Shown: positions 32,313 through 41,179 of the stretch, one piece after another
Layout of the letters: each line of letters opens with the position of its first letter
Numbering within the stretch: position 1 is the stretch's first letter
The notes under the pieces: model-generated
The model's database searches: none
The model's input: only the letters and a program-made list of their open reading frames with translations
Told to the model about the DNA's origin: nothing
Source of the DNA: an uncultured Collinsella sp.
Lineage (GTDB): Bacteria > Actinomycetota > Coriobacteriia > Coriobacteriales > Coriobacteriaceae
DNA length: 55,484 nt
NCBI GenBank assembly: GCA_902494945.1
Contig: CABUVF010000001.1
Span: 1-55,484 of the forward strand
Direction: 5' to 3'
Made by a program: the position numbers and the translations under genes

Positions 32313-32918
32313 TTACTTCCGCGCCGTGACGCAGAGCCACTTTTTCTTTTTGCGTATCTGCACCTCGTGAAAACCCGCCTGCTCCAGATACGCCTTTAAT
32401 TCAATGTCCTTGTAGATGGTCATGCCGCCGATGATCTGCGTCCACCTCTCGTCCTTGTCCGTATCGCCATTGCTCTCGTTGCAGATGAGAATTGTCCCGC
32501 CTGGCTTCAGCGTCCGCCAGACCTCACGGAAGCATCGGGGCAAATCAGGCCAAAAATAGACGGTTTCAAAGGCCGTGGCGGCATCGAAGTAGCTATCCTC
32601 AAACACCATATCCGCCACACTGCCTTGCAGAACGGCACAACGCCCCTCCTGAATTGCAATTCGGTTGAGCTTTCTAGTCTTCTCCACGCTGACGGGCGAA
32701 TAGTCGACGCCCTTGACGACGCCATGCGGGCATTTTTTCAGCAGCCGTTTTATGTTCGCCCCGCCGCCGCAGCCGCAATCCAGCACCTTGGCATTTGGCG
32801 CAAGTCGTAGAAATCGAAGTCCCCACCGCGCCACAGGGCTGTGGCCCAGGTTCATCATGGCAACCATAAGTTTTCCGCCGAGGCCCACGGGCTTGCGGGT
32901 GTTTTCAAAGAACGACAT
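32313..32918 (-). CDS. Class I SAM-dependent methyltransferase
   Basis: A 201-residue protein; the start MSFFENTRKPVGLGGKL has GGAGGGG before it. Motif I is VLDCGCGGGANI, motif II KGVDYSPVSVE, and the motif IV/V region is AFETVYFWPDLP. The substrate is unknown. It overlaps the next methyltransferase upstream by 14 nt. Confidence 0.85.
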   Translation of the reverse strand: MSFFENTRKPVGLGGKLMVAMMNLGHSPVARWGLRFLRLAPNAKVLDCGCGGGANIKRLLKKCPHGVVKGVDYSPVSVEKTRKLNRIAIQEGRCAVLQGSVADMVFEDSYFDAATAFETVYFWPDLPRCFREVWRTLKPGGTILICNESNGDTDKDERWTQIIGGMTIYKDIELKAYLEQAGFHEVQIRKKKKWLCVTARK

Positions 32919-33534
32919 CTGGCCCCTCCGATTTCGTGCATTCCGCATAGGTCAACGGGAACGAGGCCTTCAGCACCGCGCTTTTCTGCACCGACCAGCC
33001 GTTTTGACGCAGGAAACACAGGTATTCCTCGCTTGTCCATCTGCTATGGAGGGGGAATCCCGCCATACTCATGAAAAAGGCTTTTGCCTTGCCGGGAACC
33101 GAGTTCCCCGCGTGGGTGAAGGTTGGCGCGATGAGCACGCCGTCGTCCTTCAGCACCCGCCTGATTTCTTGCAGGGCCTTTTCCGGATGCGGCACTATGT
33201 GAAGTGCGTTGGACACGATCACCACTTCGAAGGACTTCTGTGCATAGGGCAGGCGGAACATATCTTGTACGGAAAAGTGCAGCTTTGCGGATTGATTGTC
33301 CCGCTTTGCTTCAAGGATCATCTTTGCAGAGGCGTCCGTAGCCTCGATGCGCGCCGCCGCATCCACGACGCTCTTTGCGATAAGCCCCGTGCCGGTGGCA
33401 ACCTCCAGCACGGTTTTTGCTTTCACCACCGGCCTGATCAGCCCATACATCTTCTCATACGCCGCCCGGTCGTTTCGCATGAAACGGTCGTACCGACTGG
33501 CATTCTTGTCCCAGAAACCCTTGCGTTCATGCAT
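32905..33534 (-). CDS. Class I SAM-dependent methyltransferase
   Basis: A 209-residue protein starting at MHERKGFWDKNASRYDRFM; a TTG 15 nt upstream is possible. Motif I is VLEVATGTGLIA, with IEATDASAKMI and VVIVSNALHIVPHPEKAL typical of UbiE/SmtA-like enzymes. It is the first gene of the leftward row. Codon use and GC suggest transfer from Firmicutes. Small methyltransferases of this kind may act on small molecules, metalloids or lipids; I cannot say which. Confidence 0.85.
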   Translation of the reverse strand: MHERKGFWDKNASRYDRFMRNDRAAYEKMYGLIRPVVKAKTVLEVATGTGLIAKSVVDAAARIEATDASAKMILEAKRDNQSAKLHFSVQDMFRLPYAQKSFEVVIVSNALHIVPHPEKALQEIRRVLKDDGVLIAPTFTHAGNSVPGKAKAFFMSMAGFPLHSRWTSEEYLCFLRQNGWSVQKSAVLKASFPLTYAECTKSEGPDVVL

Positions 33535-33591
33535 GGCTGTCGCCCCCAAACAGTTAGAGCCATCTAACTATAACACACGAATCATGCAGTA

Positions 33592-34212
33592 AGATGAGGC
33601 TAACCTTCTTTTCTTGGCTAAGACGCATCTCATCGGTTTTCGCTTATAACGGCGCGAATCAGATACTAGGCTGGAGCTGAAGAAAGAGCTCGGCGGACAG
33701 ATAGGTCGATACCGGTTCCCGGAACGGTGATCCAGCCAATTACACCAGGGCTCTAGTCATGCAGGTAAACCCAATCCGTGACGAGAAATAGGTCCTTTTC
33801 TCGAGCTCGACGTCTTTCGGAGCTTGACGATTTGGACTGATGGAGGCGAGAAGTCCCTCACCGCGCCAATACCTGACGATTGCGCTATGGGCATCTCTCC
33901 GACCCTTTGAATCACCCCTTGTTACGCCACCCGCTACGAACCCCGGCGGAAACTAGGGAGTGATTAAAGGAGCGACCTGCGGTTTTGCGAATCAATTGAG
34001 TCATTCCCGAAATCGCGAATCAAGGGGCTGATTCGCTCAAATTGCGCACGAATCAGCCCTTAGGCGGCACGATGCGACACGCATCGACAACACTCGGACT
34101 GGATTAGACACTGAGTGGGAGTGCTTGAAACGAGGCGATTGAATAACTCCATCCATTTTGGTTAAAACAAAAAAAATGCCGCGCGCCTGCGGCATGAAGA
34201 AGGGAAATTCTT
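33592..34212. other. Gap with decayed sequence and a hairpin
   Basis: About 620 bp with no intact gene. A short plus-strand stretch (about 33676-33780) reads like degenerate coding sequence (ELKKELGGQIGRYRFPE, then in another frame DPANYTRALVMQVNP). The 18-bp repeat lies at 33974-33991. A 13-bp inverted pair (AAGGGGCTGATTCG and CGAATCAGCCCTT, 34022-34061) follows. Confidence 0.45.
33974..33991. repeat. 18-bp direct repeat, right copy
   Basis: Identical to 30870-30887. Both copies are in non-coding sequence next to the methyltransferase island. Confidence 0.65.
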
Positions 34213-34743
34213 ATGCATATCGTTGTATTGAGCGGCAGCCCGCGTAAGGGCGCCAATACCGATACCATGGTCGAGGCGTTTGCCGAGACCGCGCGTGAGG
34301 GCGGTAATACGGTTGAGGTCGTTCGCGTTGCCAGCAAGAAGATCGCCGGCTGCTTGGGATGCCAGTACTGCTTCGCCCATGGGGGCGTCTGCGTGCAGAA
34401 GGATGACATGGCCAACGTGATCGAGTCGCTGAAAGATGCAGATATGGTCGTCTTTGCTTCGCCTATCTACTGGTTCGATATCACCGCGCAGGAAAAGGCC
34501 GCCATCGACCGTCTGTACGCTTTCGGTGCCACGGGATTCCCGTTCACCAAGACGGCCCTTCTGCTCGATAGCCACAGCCAGGGCGTCTATGACGCGGCGA
34601 TCGCCATGTACAAGTCAACCTGTGCTTACTGCAAGTGGGCGGACCAGGGCATTGTCACCATCAGCGGTATGACCGAGCGCGACAGCATGGCATCCTCGCC
34701 CAAGTTGAAAGAGGTGCGCGAGCTCGCCCGCAAGCTGGCGTGA
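34213..34743 (+). CDS. NADPH-dependent FMN reductase / flavodoxin-fold protein
   Basis: A 176-residue protein. The FMN-binding start is VVLSGSPRKGANTD. CLGCQYC and VFASPIYWFDI are typical of NAD(P)H-dependent oxidoreductases of this family. The ribosome binding site is AAGAAGGG. It reduces flavins, quinones or nitro compounds; the exact substrate is unknown. It is convergent with the topoisomerase operon. Confidence 0.85.
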   Translation: MHIVVLSGSPRKGANTDTMVEAFAETAREGGNTVEVVRVASKKIAGCLGCQYCFAHGGVCVQKDDMANVIESLKDADMVVFASPIYWFDITAQEKAAIDRLYAFGATGFPFTKTALLLDSHSQGVYDAAIAMYKSTCAYCKWADQGIVTISGMTERDSMASSPKLKEVRELARKLA

Positions 34744-34768
34744 GAGTGCACTTCTGCGAGTAAATGGT

Positions 34769-34820
34769 AAAAGAAAGGGGCCCGGAGTGCAGTTAATCGC
34801 ACCTCGGGGCCCTTTCTTTT
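34769..34820. terminator. Bidirectional terminator
   Basis: A long stem (AAAGAAAGGGGCCC with GGGGCCCTTTCTTTT and inner GTGC/GCAC) between the convergent FMN reductase and topoisomerase genes. It has U-tails in both directions. Confidence 0.9.
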
Positions 34821-34864
34821 ACGGATTCGTGGCGGTACGACTTCCGCGGTTTTAACCAATCGCG

Positions 34865-37105
34865 TTAGTCAAACAAACTCGGCATGTCATTTTCCTTCAT
34901 GAGGGCGCCGGCGGAGGGCAGGCTCTGCGCGGTGAACTTCTCGGCCGAGACGCCGGCGCCAAGGATTTCCTCGGTCGTGCCGACGGTGGTGACCGAGCGG
35001 CCCTTCTTGGCCGTAAAGGCCTGGACGCCCTGCGTGTTGGTGGTCGTCTTGGTCTTGAGCAGCGACGTGTTGAAGTTCATCAGGCGGTAGTCGCTCGAGA
35101 CCAGCGCGAGGTCGCGGTCCTCCTTGAGCACCTGCGCATACAGCAGCTTGCTGCCGCCGTAGATGGCGTTCTTAAGGCGCTTGCGGTTGGTCTTGGTAGC
35201 GTATCCAGAAAGCGCGACACGCACCACGCGGCCGTTCTCAAAGACGAACAGCACGTCGGCCTTGTAGTCCTCGGGGTCGATGACCCAGATGACGCTCTCG
35301 TCGGGTTCCATCTCAAGATCGGTCGGCAGGTACGAGCCCAGCTGGGCCGACTTGGTGTCCTCAAACGCCGCGACCTTGCACTTGTATACCTGGCTCTTGC
35401 TGGTAAAGACCAGCAGTTCGTGCGTATTGGCGGACGGGAACTCGATAAAGGGTTTGTCGCCGTCCTTGTACTTGAGCGTGGTCGCCTTCTTGAGCACGCG
35501 GTCCGTCATCTTCTTAAGGTAGCCATCGCGCGAGAGCATGATGGTGACCGGGTACTCCTCGACCTCGGGCTCCAGGCTCACCTCGATGACCTCATGGGGC
35601 TCAATCCTGCCCGTGCGGCGCGGCATCACGTACTTCTTGTTGACCGCGGCCAGCTCGTCGCTGATGACCTTCTTGATGTTGTCCTCGCTCGAGAGGATCT
35701 CCTCGAGTTCGGCAATCTCGCCCTCGAGCTTGGCGATATCCTTGGTGCGATTGAGGATGTATTCCTCGTTGATGTTGCGGAGCTTAAGCTCGGCAACAAA
35801 CTCGGCCTGGGTCTCGTCGATATCGAAACCCTTCATAAGGTTGGGCACGACCTCGGCTTCGAGCTTGGTGCCGCGGATGATGGCGATTGCCTTGTCGATG
35901 TCGAGCAGAATCGCCTCACGGCCGTGCAGCAGGTGCAGGCGCTCAGACTTTTTGCCCAGGTCAAAGTTAATGCGGCGACGCGTGGACTCAATACGCCATT
36001 TGACCCACTCGTGCAGGATCTGGCGCACGCCCATAACACGGGGATAGCCGTCGACGAGCACGTTGAAGTTGCACGAGAACGAATCCTGCAGCGTGGTCGA
36101 GCGATAGAGCTTCGCCATGAGCTTGTCGGGGTCGACACCGCGCTTAAGGTCGATGGCGATGCGCAAGCCCGAGAGGTCGGTCTCGTCGCGGATGTCAGCG
36201 ATCTCTTTGACCTTGCCCTCCTTGGAGAGCTTGACGATGCGCTCGATGATGACATCGGTCTTGGTGGTGTAGGGAATCTCGTAGACCTCGATGATGCGCT
36301 CTTCGGGAATCCAGCGCCAGCGGGAGCGAATCTGGAAGCTGCCAAGGCCGGTCTCGATGATCTTCTCCATCTCTTCGCGGCGGTAGATAATCTCGCCGCC
36401 GGTCGAGAAGTCGGGCATGGGCATGTACTCGAGCAGGTCGCAGTCGGGATCCTTGAGGTAGTGCATCGTGGCAGTGCAGACCTCGTTGAGGTTGAAACCG
36501 CAGATGTCGGACGCCATGGCGACGCCGATGCCCTTATTGGCCGAGACAAGGATGTTGGGGAACGTGGTGGGCAGCAGACGCGGCTCCTTCATGGCACCGT
36601 CGTAGCTGTCAACGAAGTCGACCGGGTCCTTGTCGATGTCTTTGAAGATCTCGGCGCTGATGGGGGAGAGCTTGGCCTCGGTATAACGCGAGGCGGCGTA
36701 GCTCAGGTCGCCCGAATAGTACTTGCCAAAGTTGCCCTTCGACTCCACGAAGGGGGCAAGCAGCGCTTCGTTGCCCGTCGCCAGGCGCACCATCGTTTCG
36801 TAGATCGCGGCGTCGCCGTGCGGATTGAGCTTCATGGTCTGGCCCACGATGTTGGCGCTCTTCTGGCGCTCACCCTTGAGCAGACCCATCTTGTACATGG
36901 TGTAGAGCAGCTTGCGGTGCGAGGGCTTAAAGCCGTCGATCTCGGGGAATGCACGCGAGACGTTGACGCTCATGGCGTAGGGCATGTAGTTGACCTCGAG
37001 CGTCTGCGTGATCGGCTGGTCGGTGACCTCGGAGTGCAGGCCGATGACGTTCTCGGCGTTGACCTGCTTTTTCTTTGGCTGGGTTTTCGTCTTCTTCTTT
37101 GCCAC
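34865..37105 (-). CDS. Type IIA topoisomerase, GyrA/ParC-like subunit
   Basis: A 746-residue protein, shorter than typical GyrA. The start KPSHRKLLYTMYKMGL and the quinolone-region stretch NPHGDAAIYETMVR are present. The catalytic Tyr is Y141 in AASRYTEAKLS. The C-terminal beta-propeller region contains ISVGTTEE-like VTTVGTTEEIL repeats. It works with the ATPase subunit encoded 45 bp upstream, cutting and rejoining DNA to decatenate or relax it. It belongs to a divergent pair also known from clostridia, so gyr or par naming is left open. Confidence 0.85.
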   Translation of the reverse strand: MAKKKTKTQPKKKQVNAENVIGLHSEVTDQPITQTLEVNYMPYAMSVNVSRAFPEIDGFKPSHRKLLYTMYKMGLLKGERQKSANIVGQTMKLNPHGDAAIYETMVRLATGNEALLAPFVESKGNFGKYYSGDLSYAASRYTEAKLSPISAEIFKDIDKDPVDFVDSYDGAMKEPRLLPTTFPNILVSANKGIGVAMASDICGFNLNEVCTATMHYLKDPDCDLLEYMPMPDFSTGGEIIYRREEMEKIIETGLGSFQIRSRWRWIPEERIIEVYEIPYTTKTDVIIERIVKLSKEGKVKEIADIRDETDLSGLRIAIDLKRGVDPDKLMAKLYRSTTLQDSFSCNFNVLVDGYPRVMGVRQILHEWVKWRIESTRRRINFDLGKKSERLHLLHGREAILLDIDKAIAIIRGTKLEAEVVPNLMKGFDIDETQAEFVAELKLRNINEEYILNRTKDIAKLEGEIAELEEILSSEDNIKKVISDELAAVNKKYVMPRRTGRIEPHEVIEVSLEPEVEEYPVTIMLSRDGYLKKMTDRVLKKATTLKYKDGDKPFIEFPSANTHELLVFTSKSQVYKCKVAAFEDTKSAQLGSYLPTDLEMEPDESVIWVIDPEDYKADVLFVFENGRVVRVALSGYATKTNRKRLKNAIYGGSKLLYAQVLKEDRDLALVSSDYRLMNFNTSLLKTKTTTNTQGVQAFTAKKGRSVTTVGTTEEILGAGVSAEKFTAQSLPSAGALMKENDMPSLFD

Positions 37106-37150
37106 GATTTCCTCTTGAACTTCTTATGGGCCGTCGTTATCGATTTGCTG

Positions 37151-39148
37151 CTACTGCAGGTCCAGCTGGTCCAGGTACTCCTTGCCGTGCTCGGAGATAT
37201 GGCGCTTGCGGCCCGCCTCGTCGTTGCCCAGCAACAGGTTGAACATGGTTTCCATCTTGGTGACGTCCTCGGGCTCCACCTTGATCAGACGGCGCGTCTC
37301 GGGGTTCATGGTGGTGAGCCACATCATGTCCGGATCGTTCTCACCAAGACCCTTGGAGCGGTTGATGGAGCACTTCTGGTCGCCGATCTCCTTGAGGATG
37401 CCGTTTTTCTCGAGCTCGGTGTAGGCAAAGTAGGTCTTTTCTTTGCAGTTGATCTCGTAGAGCGGCGACTCGGCGATATAGACGTAGCCCTCGTCGATAA
37501 GCGTGGGCACCAGGCGATAGAGCATGGTGAGCACGAGCGTGCGGATGTGATAACCGTCGACGTCGGCGTCCGTACAGATGATGACCTTGTTCCAGTTGAG
37601 GTTGTCCAGGTCAAAGGCACCGAGGTTCTTGATGCGCTTGTCCTTGATCTCCACGCCGCAGCCCAGCACGCGCATAAGGTCCATGATGATGTCGGACTTA
37701 AAGATGCGCGGGTAGTCCTCCTTCAGGCAGTTGAGGATCTTGCCGCGGACGGGCATAACGCCCTGGAACTCGGCGTCGCGCGACGTGCGGATGGCGCCTG
37801 CTGCCGAGTCGCCCTCTACGATGTAGATCTCGCGACGGCTCTTGTCCTTGGAGCGGCAGTCGATGAATTTCTGCACGCGGTTGGCCATGTCGGTCTTCTG
37901 CTGCAGGTTGGTCTTGATGCTCAGGCGGGTCTTCTCGGCGTTCTCGCGCGAGCGCTTGTTGATGAGCACCTGCTCCACGATCTTGTTGGCGGCGTCTTTG
38001 TTCTCGATCAAGTAGGTCGAGAGGCGCTCCTTAAAGAATGCCGTCATGGCCTGCTGGATAAAGCGGTTGTTGATGGCCTTCTTGGTCTGGTTCTCGTAGG
38101 ACGTCTGGGTGGAGAAGCAGTTGGTCACCAGTACCAGACAGTCCTGGACGTCTTGCCACTTAATGCCGGTCTCGTTTTTGTTGTACTTACCCTGTTGCTT
38201 AATATAGGCGTCGATGGCGCTGGTCAGAGCGCTGCGGGCGGCCTTTTCCGGCGAACCGCCGTTCTCGAGCCACGATGAGTTGTGGTAGTACTCCTGCATT
38301 GTGAGGGTGCGCGAGAAGCACATGCACGCGGTGATCTTTACGTTGTAGTCGGGCAGGTCCTCGCGATCACGACCGCGGCGGTCGGCCTCGATAAAGAAGG
38401 GCTCGGTGAGGTAATCGGCACCGACCTTCTCGAGCACGTAGTCCTCGATACCCTTGGGGTAGCAAAAATCCTCTTCGGAAAACTCGCCGTCGTCGCCCTC
38501 GATGCGCAGGCGGAAGGTCACGTTGGCGTTGACCACGGCCTGGCGGCGCATGGTCTCGCGATACCAATCGTGGGGAATGCTAATCGAGGTAAAGACTTCA
38601 AGATCGGGGCGCCACTTGATGGTGGTGCCGGTGCGGTCCGCGTCGCTGGGCTCGATCTCGAGCGCCTTCTTTTTGGCGCCGACGACCTTGCCTTTCTTAA
38701 AGTGCAGAGAGTACTTGTTGCCGTCGCGCCAAACGGTGACGTCCATGTACTCGGAGGCGTACTGGGTCGCGCACGAGCCCAGGCCGTTGGTGCCGAGCGA
38801 GAAGTCGTAGTCGCCGCCCTGGTTGTTGTTGTACTTGCCGCCGGCGTAGAGCTCGCAAAAGACGAGCTCCCAGTTAAAGCGCTTCTCGGAAGGGTTCCAG
38901 TCGAGCGGGCAGCCACGGCCGTTATCCTCTACCTGAATGGAGCCATCGCGAAAGGCGGTAAGGGTGATAAGTTTGCCGTAGCCCTGGCGTGCCTCGTCAA
39001 CGGCGTTGGACAGGATCTCGAAGGCAGCATGCGCGCAGCCGTCGAGCCCGTCCGAGCCAAAGATGACGGCGGGGCGCAGGCGTACGCGCTCCTCGTCCTT
39101 GAGCTGGCGGATGCTGTCGTTACCATAGTTTGCGGTGTTTTTTGCCAT
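37151..39148 (-). CDS. Type IIA topoisomerase, GyrB/ParE-like subunit
   Basis: A 665-residue ATPase subunit; start MAKNTANYGNDSIRQL. GHKL motifs include EILSNAVDEARQG, EDNGRGCPL and LGTNGLGSCA. The TOPRIM motifs are VEGDSAAGAI and CTDADVDGYH. The usual RPGMYIG motif reads RPAVIFGSDG, an odd form. It forms a heterotetramer with the subunit encoded just downstream. Upstream ATG codons at 39187 and 39247 are possible but less favoured. Confidence 0.85.
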   Translation of the reverse strand: MAKNTANYGNDSIRQLKDEERVRLRPAVIFGSDGLDGCAHAAFEILSNAVDEARQGYGKLITLTAFRDGSIQVEDNGRGCPLDWNPSEKRFNWELVFCELYAGGKYNNNQGGDYDFSLGTNGLGSCATQYASEYMDVTVWRDGNKYSLHFKKGKVVGAKKKALEIEPSDADRTGTTIKWRPDLEVFTSISIPHDWYRETMRRQAVVNANVTFRLRIEGDDGEFSEEDFCYPKGIEDYVLEKVGADYLTEPFFIEADRRGRDREDLPDYNVKITACMCFSRTLTMQEYYHNSSWLENGGSPEKAARSALTSAIDAYIKQQGKYNKNETGIKWQDVQDCLVLVTNCFSTQTSYENQTKKAINNRFIQQAMTAFFKERLSTYLIENKDAANKIVEQVLINKRSRENAEKTRLSIKTNLQQKTDMANRVQKFIDCRSKDKSRREIYIVEGDSAAGAIRTSRDAEFQGVMPVRGKILNCLKEDYPRIFKSDIIMDLMRVLGCGVEIKDKRIKNLGAFDLDNLNWNKVIICTDADVDGYHIRTLVLTMLYRLVPTLIDEGYVYIAESPLYEINCKEKTYFAYTELEKNGILKEIGDQKCSINRSKGLGENDPDMMWLTTMNPETRRLIKVEPEDVTKMETMFNLLLGNDEAGRKRHISEHGKEYLDQLDLQ

Positions 39149-39300
39149 ACTCGCTCTCTCGGTGCTCCCTTGCTGCGTTTTAGTCATATAGATAGTCAAG
39201 GTAGCATAGCCCAGGCCACGGGCGATTCTACCTAACACGAAATCCATCGAACAATCGTTCGATTAGATAATGGATGCTTGGGATGCGGGTGGGGCCTGTC

Positions 39301-40683
39301 CTATTCAAACATCTGCGGCAGGTCGATGAAGACGGTTCGATCGCTTTCGTCAGCTTCGAAGCCCGAACGGGAGAAGAATCCGTAGCGATGGCACTTGAGC
39401 CCCGTTGCCTCGACTTGGGTGATTTCCTCGTCGACCATTTTTTGCGTGACGGGGGATTTGCGGAACTTGGCTTCGTAGAATGCGTAACCGTCGGGGTCTT
39501 GCGTTACCACGTCGAATTCGCCACTCGTTTTGTTTGCGGGGTCGTCGTACCAGTACTTGCCTATGGCGTCGAAGGCTGGCTCGACCATGCCGGATCTGTT
39601 TTGTCGTACGAGGTGTTGGCGACAAATTTCTTCGAACATATGCGGGACGTAGTTTTCCTCGAAGTCTTGGGCAACGTGGCGATCATAGAAAACTTCTGGG
39701 TCGAGCAGCTGACGCGCGGAGGTATTGCGAAAGACGTAGCGATAGTAAAAGAGGGAAAGCGGGTCCACTACAAAGTAGCCAGACTTGCGCTTGTTCGTAG
39801 GGTCGTTGATGGGCGCACGCTTTTGGACGATCTCGAGCGATATGAGCTTGTCGAGCACGTCCGCCATGGCGGGGCCGCTCGAGACGTGCGACTGTGCCAG
39901 TACATCTCCCCAGCGTGAGTAGCCTTGTGCGAGAGCTCCGAAAACTTCGTTGGCGTTGGTCATTTTCGAGATCTCGGCGCTGAGATAGGACGGCACTTCG
40001 TTCTCTAGACGGGCTCCGGGTTCTGTGACGAGCTCGATGATGTTGTCGCGCACGCTTTGGGATTGATCGATGAGGCGATTGTAAAAGGGAATGCCGCCAA
40101 AAACACTGTAGAGCCGCACCTTGTCTTCGGGCGAGAATGCGGGATAGAACTTCGCGGCGTCAAAGTAGTCCATGGGCTTGAGCTCGAGCGTAAGGTCAAT
40201 TCGCCCGTAAAGGGGGCTCGCATGTTCGATGAGGGATTTCATGATCTCAACGTAGGATCCGCACAGAACGATGCTTAAGCGTGAATCTTCCCTATGGGTG
40301 TCGATTGAAGTCTGAAGGATACTGTCTAAGCCTTTAACCGCATCTCTCAAGTAAGGGTATTCGTCGAGAATGAGTACGATGTTCTTGCCCTTGGCTTGGA
40401 CAAACAGAAACTCGATGAGTTCGCGGATGCCCGTGAAAGCGAGCGGCGGAAACCCCAGCGCTTCAGCGGCAAGGGCGGAAAGGCTTTCAAGGTTGTCTGC
40501 CTCGGAGGTTTGGCGGCACTCGTAGTAGACCGTTGTGGTGTCTGCCAAATCGGTTAGTGCCTGCTTGATGAGTTCGCTTTTGCCGACGCGACGCCTGCCG
40601 TAAACGAGAACATTGCGCTGCTCGGGCGCCTTGAGCGCCTTCTTAATGCGAGCGAGTTCACGCTCCCTGCCGATGAATTCCAC
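39301..40683 (-). CDS. AAA ATPase with DUF234-type nuclease-like domain
   Basis: A 460-residue protein. The N-terminal archaeal-type ATPase has FIGRERELARI, Walker A YGRRRVGKSEL and Walker B VLILDEYPYL. After a winged-helix linker, the C-terminal DUF234 region has GEFDVVTQDPDGYAFYEAKF, a PD-(D/E)XK-like pattern. The function of such proteins is unknown; mobile origin is often suspected. Three similar palindromic sites sit immediately upstream, so it is probably tightly repressed or self-regulated. Confidence 0.8.
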   Translation of the reverse strand: MEFIGRERELARIKKALKAPEQRNVLVYGRRRVGKSELIKQALTDLADTTTVYYECRQTSEADNLESLSALAAEALGFPPLAFTGIRELIEFLFVQAKGKNIVLILDEYPYLRDAVKGLDSILQTSIDTHREDSRLSIVLCGSYVEIMKSLIEHASPLYGRIDLTLELKPMDYFDAAKFYPAFSPEDKVRLYSVFGGIPFYNRLIDQSQSVRDNIIELVTEPGARLENEVPSYLSAEISKMTNANEVFGALAQGYSRWGDVLAQSHVSSGPAMADVLDKLISLEIVQKRAPINDPTNKRKSGYFVVDPLSLFYYRYVFRNTSARQLLDPEVFYDRHVAQDFEENYVPHMFEEICRQHLVRQNRSGMVEPAFDAIGKYWYDDPANKTSGEFDVVTQDPDGYAFYEAKFRKSPVTQKMVDEEITQVEATGLKCHRYGFFSRSGFEADESDRTVFIDLPQMFE

Positions 40684-40700
40684 TTACTCGGTTCCTTTCG

Positions 40701-40788
40701 ACTCGGTTTTGTCCGAGTTAATTGTATCGCATGAATATGTTTATGCTCGAGTTTACTCGGACAAAACCGAGTCGGTTCTGTCCGAGTA
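40701..40788. promoter_or_regulatory. Three-copy operator upstream of the ATPase gene
   Basis: ACTCGGTTTTGTCCGAGT (40701-40718), its reverse complement ACTCGGACAAAACCGAGT (40755-40772), and a variant TCGGTTCTGTCCGAGT (40772-40787). Each copy has imperfect dyad symmetry. A partial copy (TACTCGGTTCC, 40685-40695) reaches the start codon. They look like repressor binding sites. Confidence 0.65.
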
Positions 40789-40848
40789 AGTTTGAATAGC
40801 GAATCGAAATTGTTATGTCCACATGGCGATGGCGAACACGGTTTCCAT

Positions 40849-40931
40849 AATGACAGATATAGTTGACATCTTGTGAAGGATGCAATATATTTCTGTCATG
40901 TTGCAACGGATATCTGTCCACATTTACGAAA
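40849..40931 (+). promoter_or_regulatory. Promoter and dyads ahead of the XRE regulator
   Basis: TTGACA (40863-40868) and TATATT (40886-40891) with a 17-bp spacer form a near-consensus promoter. GACAGATAT before it and ATATTTCTGTCAT and ATATCTGTCC after it form inverted sites that surround the promoter, suitable for autorepression by the XRE protein. Confidence 0.7.
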
Positions 40932-40939
40932 GGAGTCCC

Positions 40940-41170
40940 ATGCCGGGTAAGAAAAACCTCCGCATGAAGGCGGCACGCGCGGCAGCTGGCCTTTCGCAAG
41001 CTGACTTAGCCCAAGCCGTGGGCGTTACGCGCCAAACCATCGGCCTTATCGAGGCGGGCGGCTACAACCCCACGCTCAATTTATGTGTAGCGATCTGCAA
41101 AGCGCTGCACGTGACGTTGAACGATCTGTTTTGGGAAGACGAAACCGACGCCGACCCTAATACTCTTTAG
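40940..41170 (+). CDS. XRE-family (YozG/Cro-like) transcription regulator
   Basis: A 76-residue protein; the start MPGKKNLRMKAARAAAGL follows GAAAGGAGTCCC. The helix-turn-helix LSQADLAQAVGVTRQTIGLI is classical for this family. It ends 9 nt before a membrane protein gene, a pair (small XRE regulator and DUF6773/DUF3796-like protein) frequent in Gram-positives. Its sites are probably the dyads overlapping its promoter. Confidence 0.88.
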   Translation: MPGKKNLRMKAARAAAGLSQADLAQAVGVTRQTIGLIEAGGYNPTLNLCVAICKALHVTLNDLFWEDETDADPNTL

Positions 41171-41179
41171 GAGTTCACT

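Noticed and set aside
33592..34212. tRNA gene as the integration target
   Set aside because: No cloverleaf or T-loop sequence was recognised here or elsewhere in the window.
35420..38278. 952-codon plus-strand frame across both topoisomerase genes
   Set aside because: It spans two convincing minus-strand genes and their gap, and its product has no recognisable domain.
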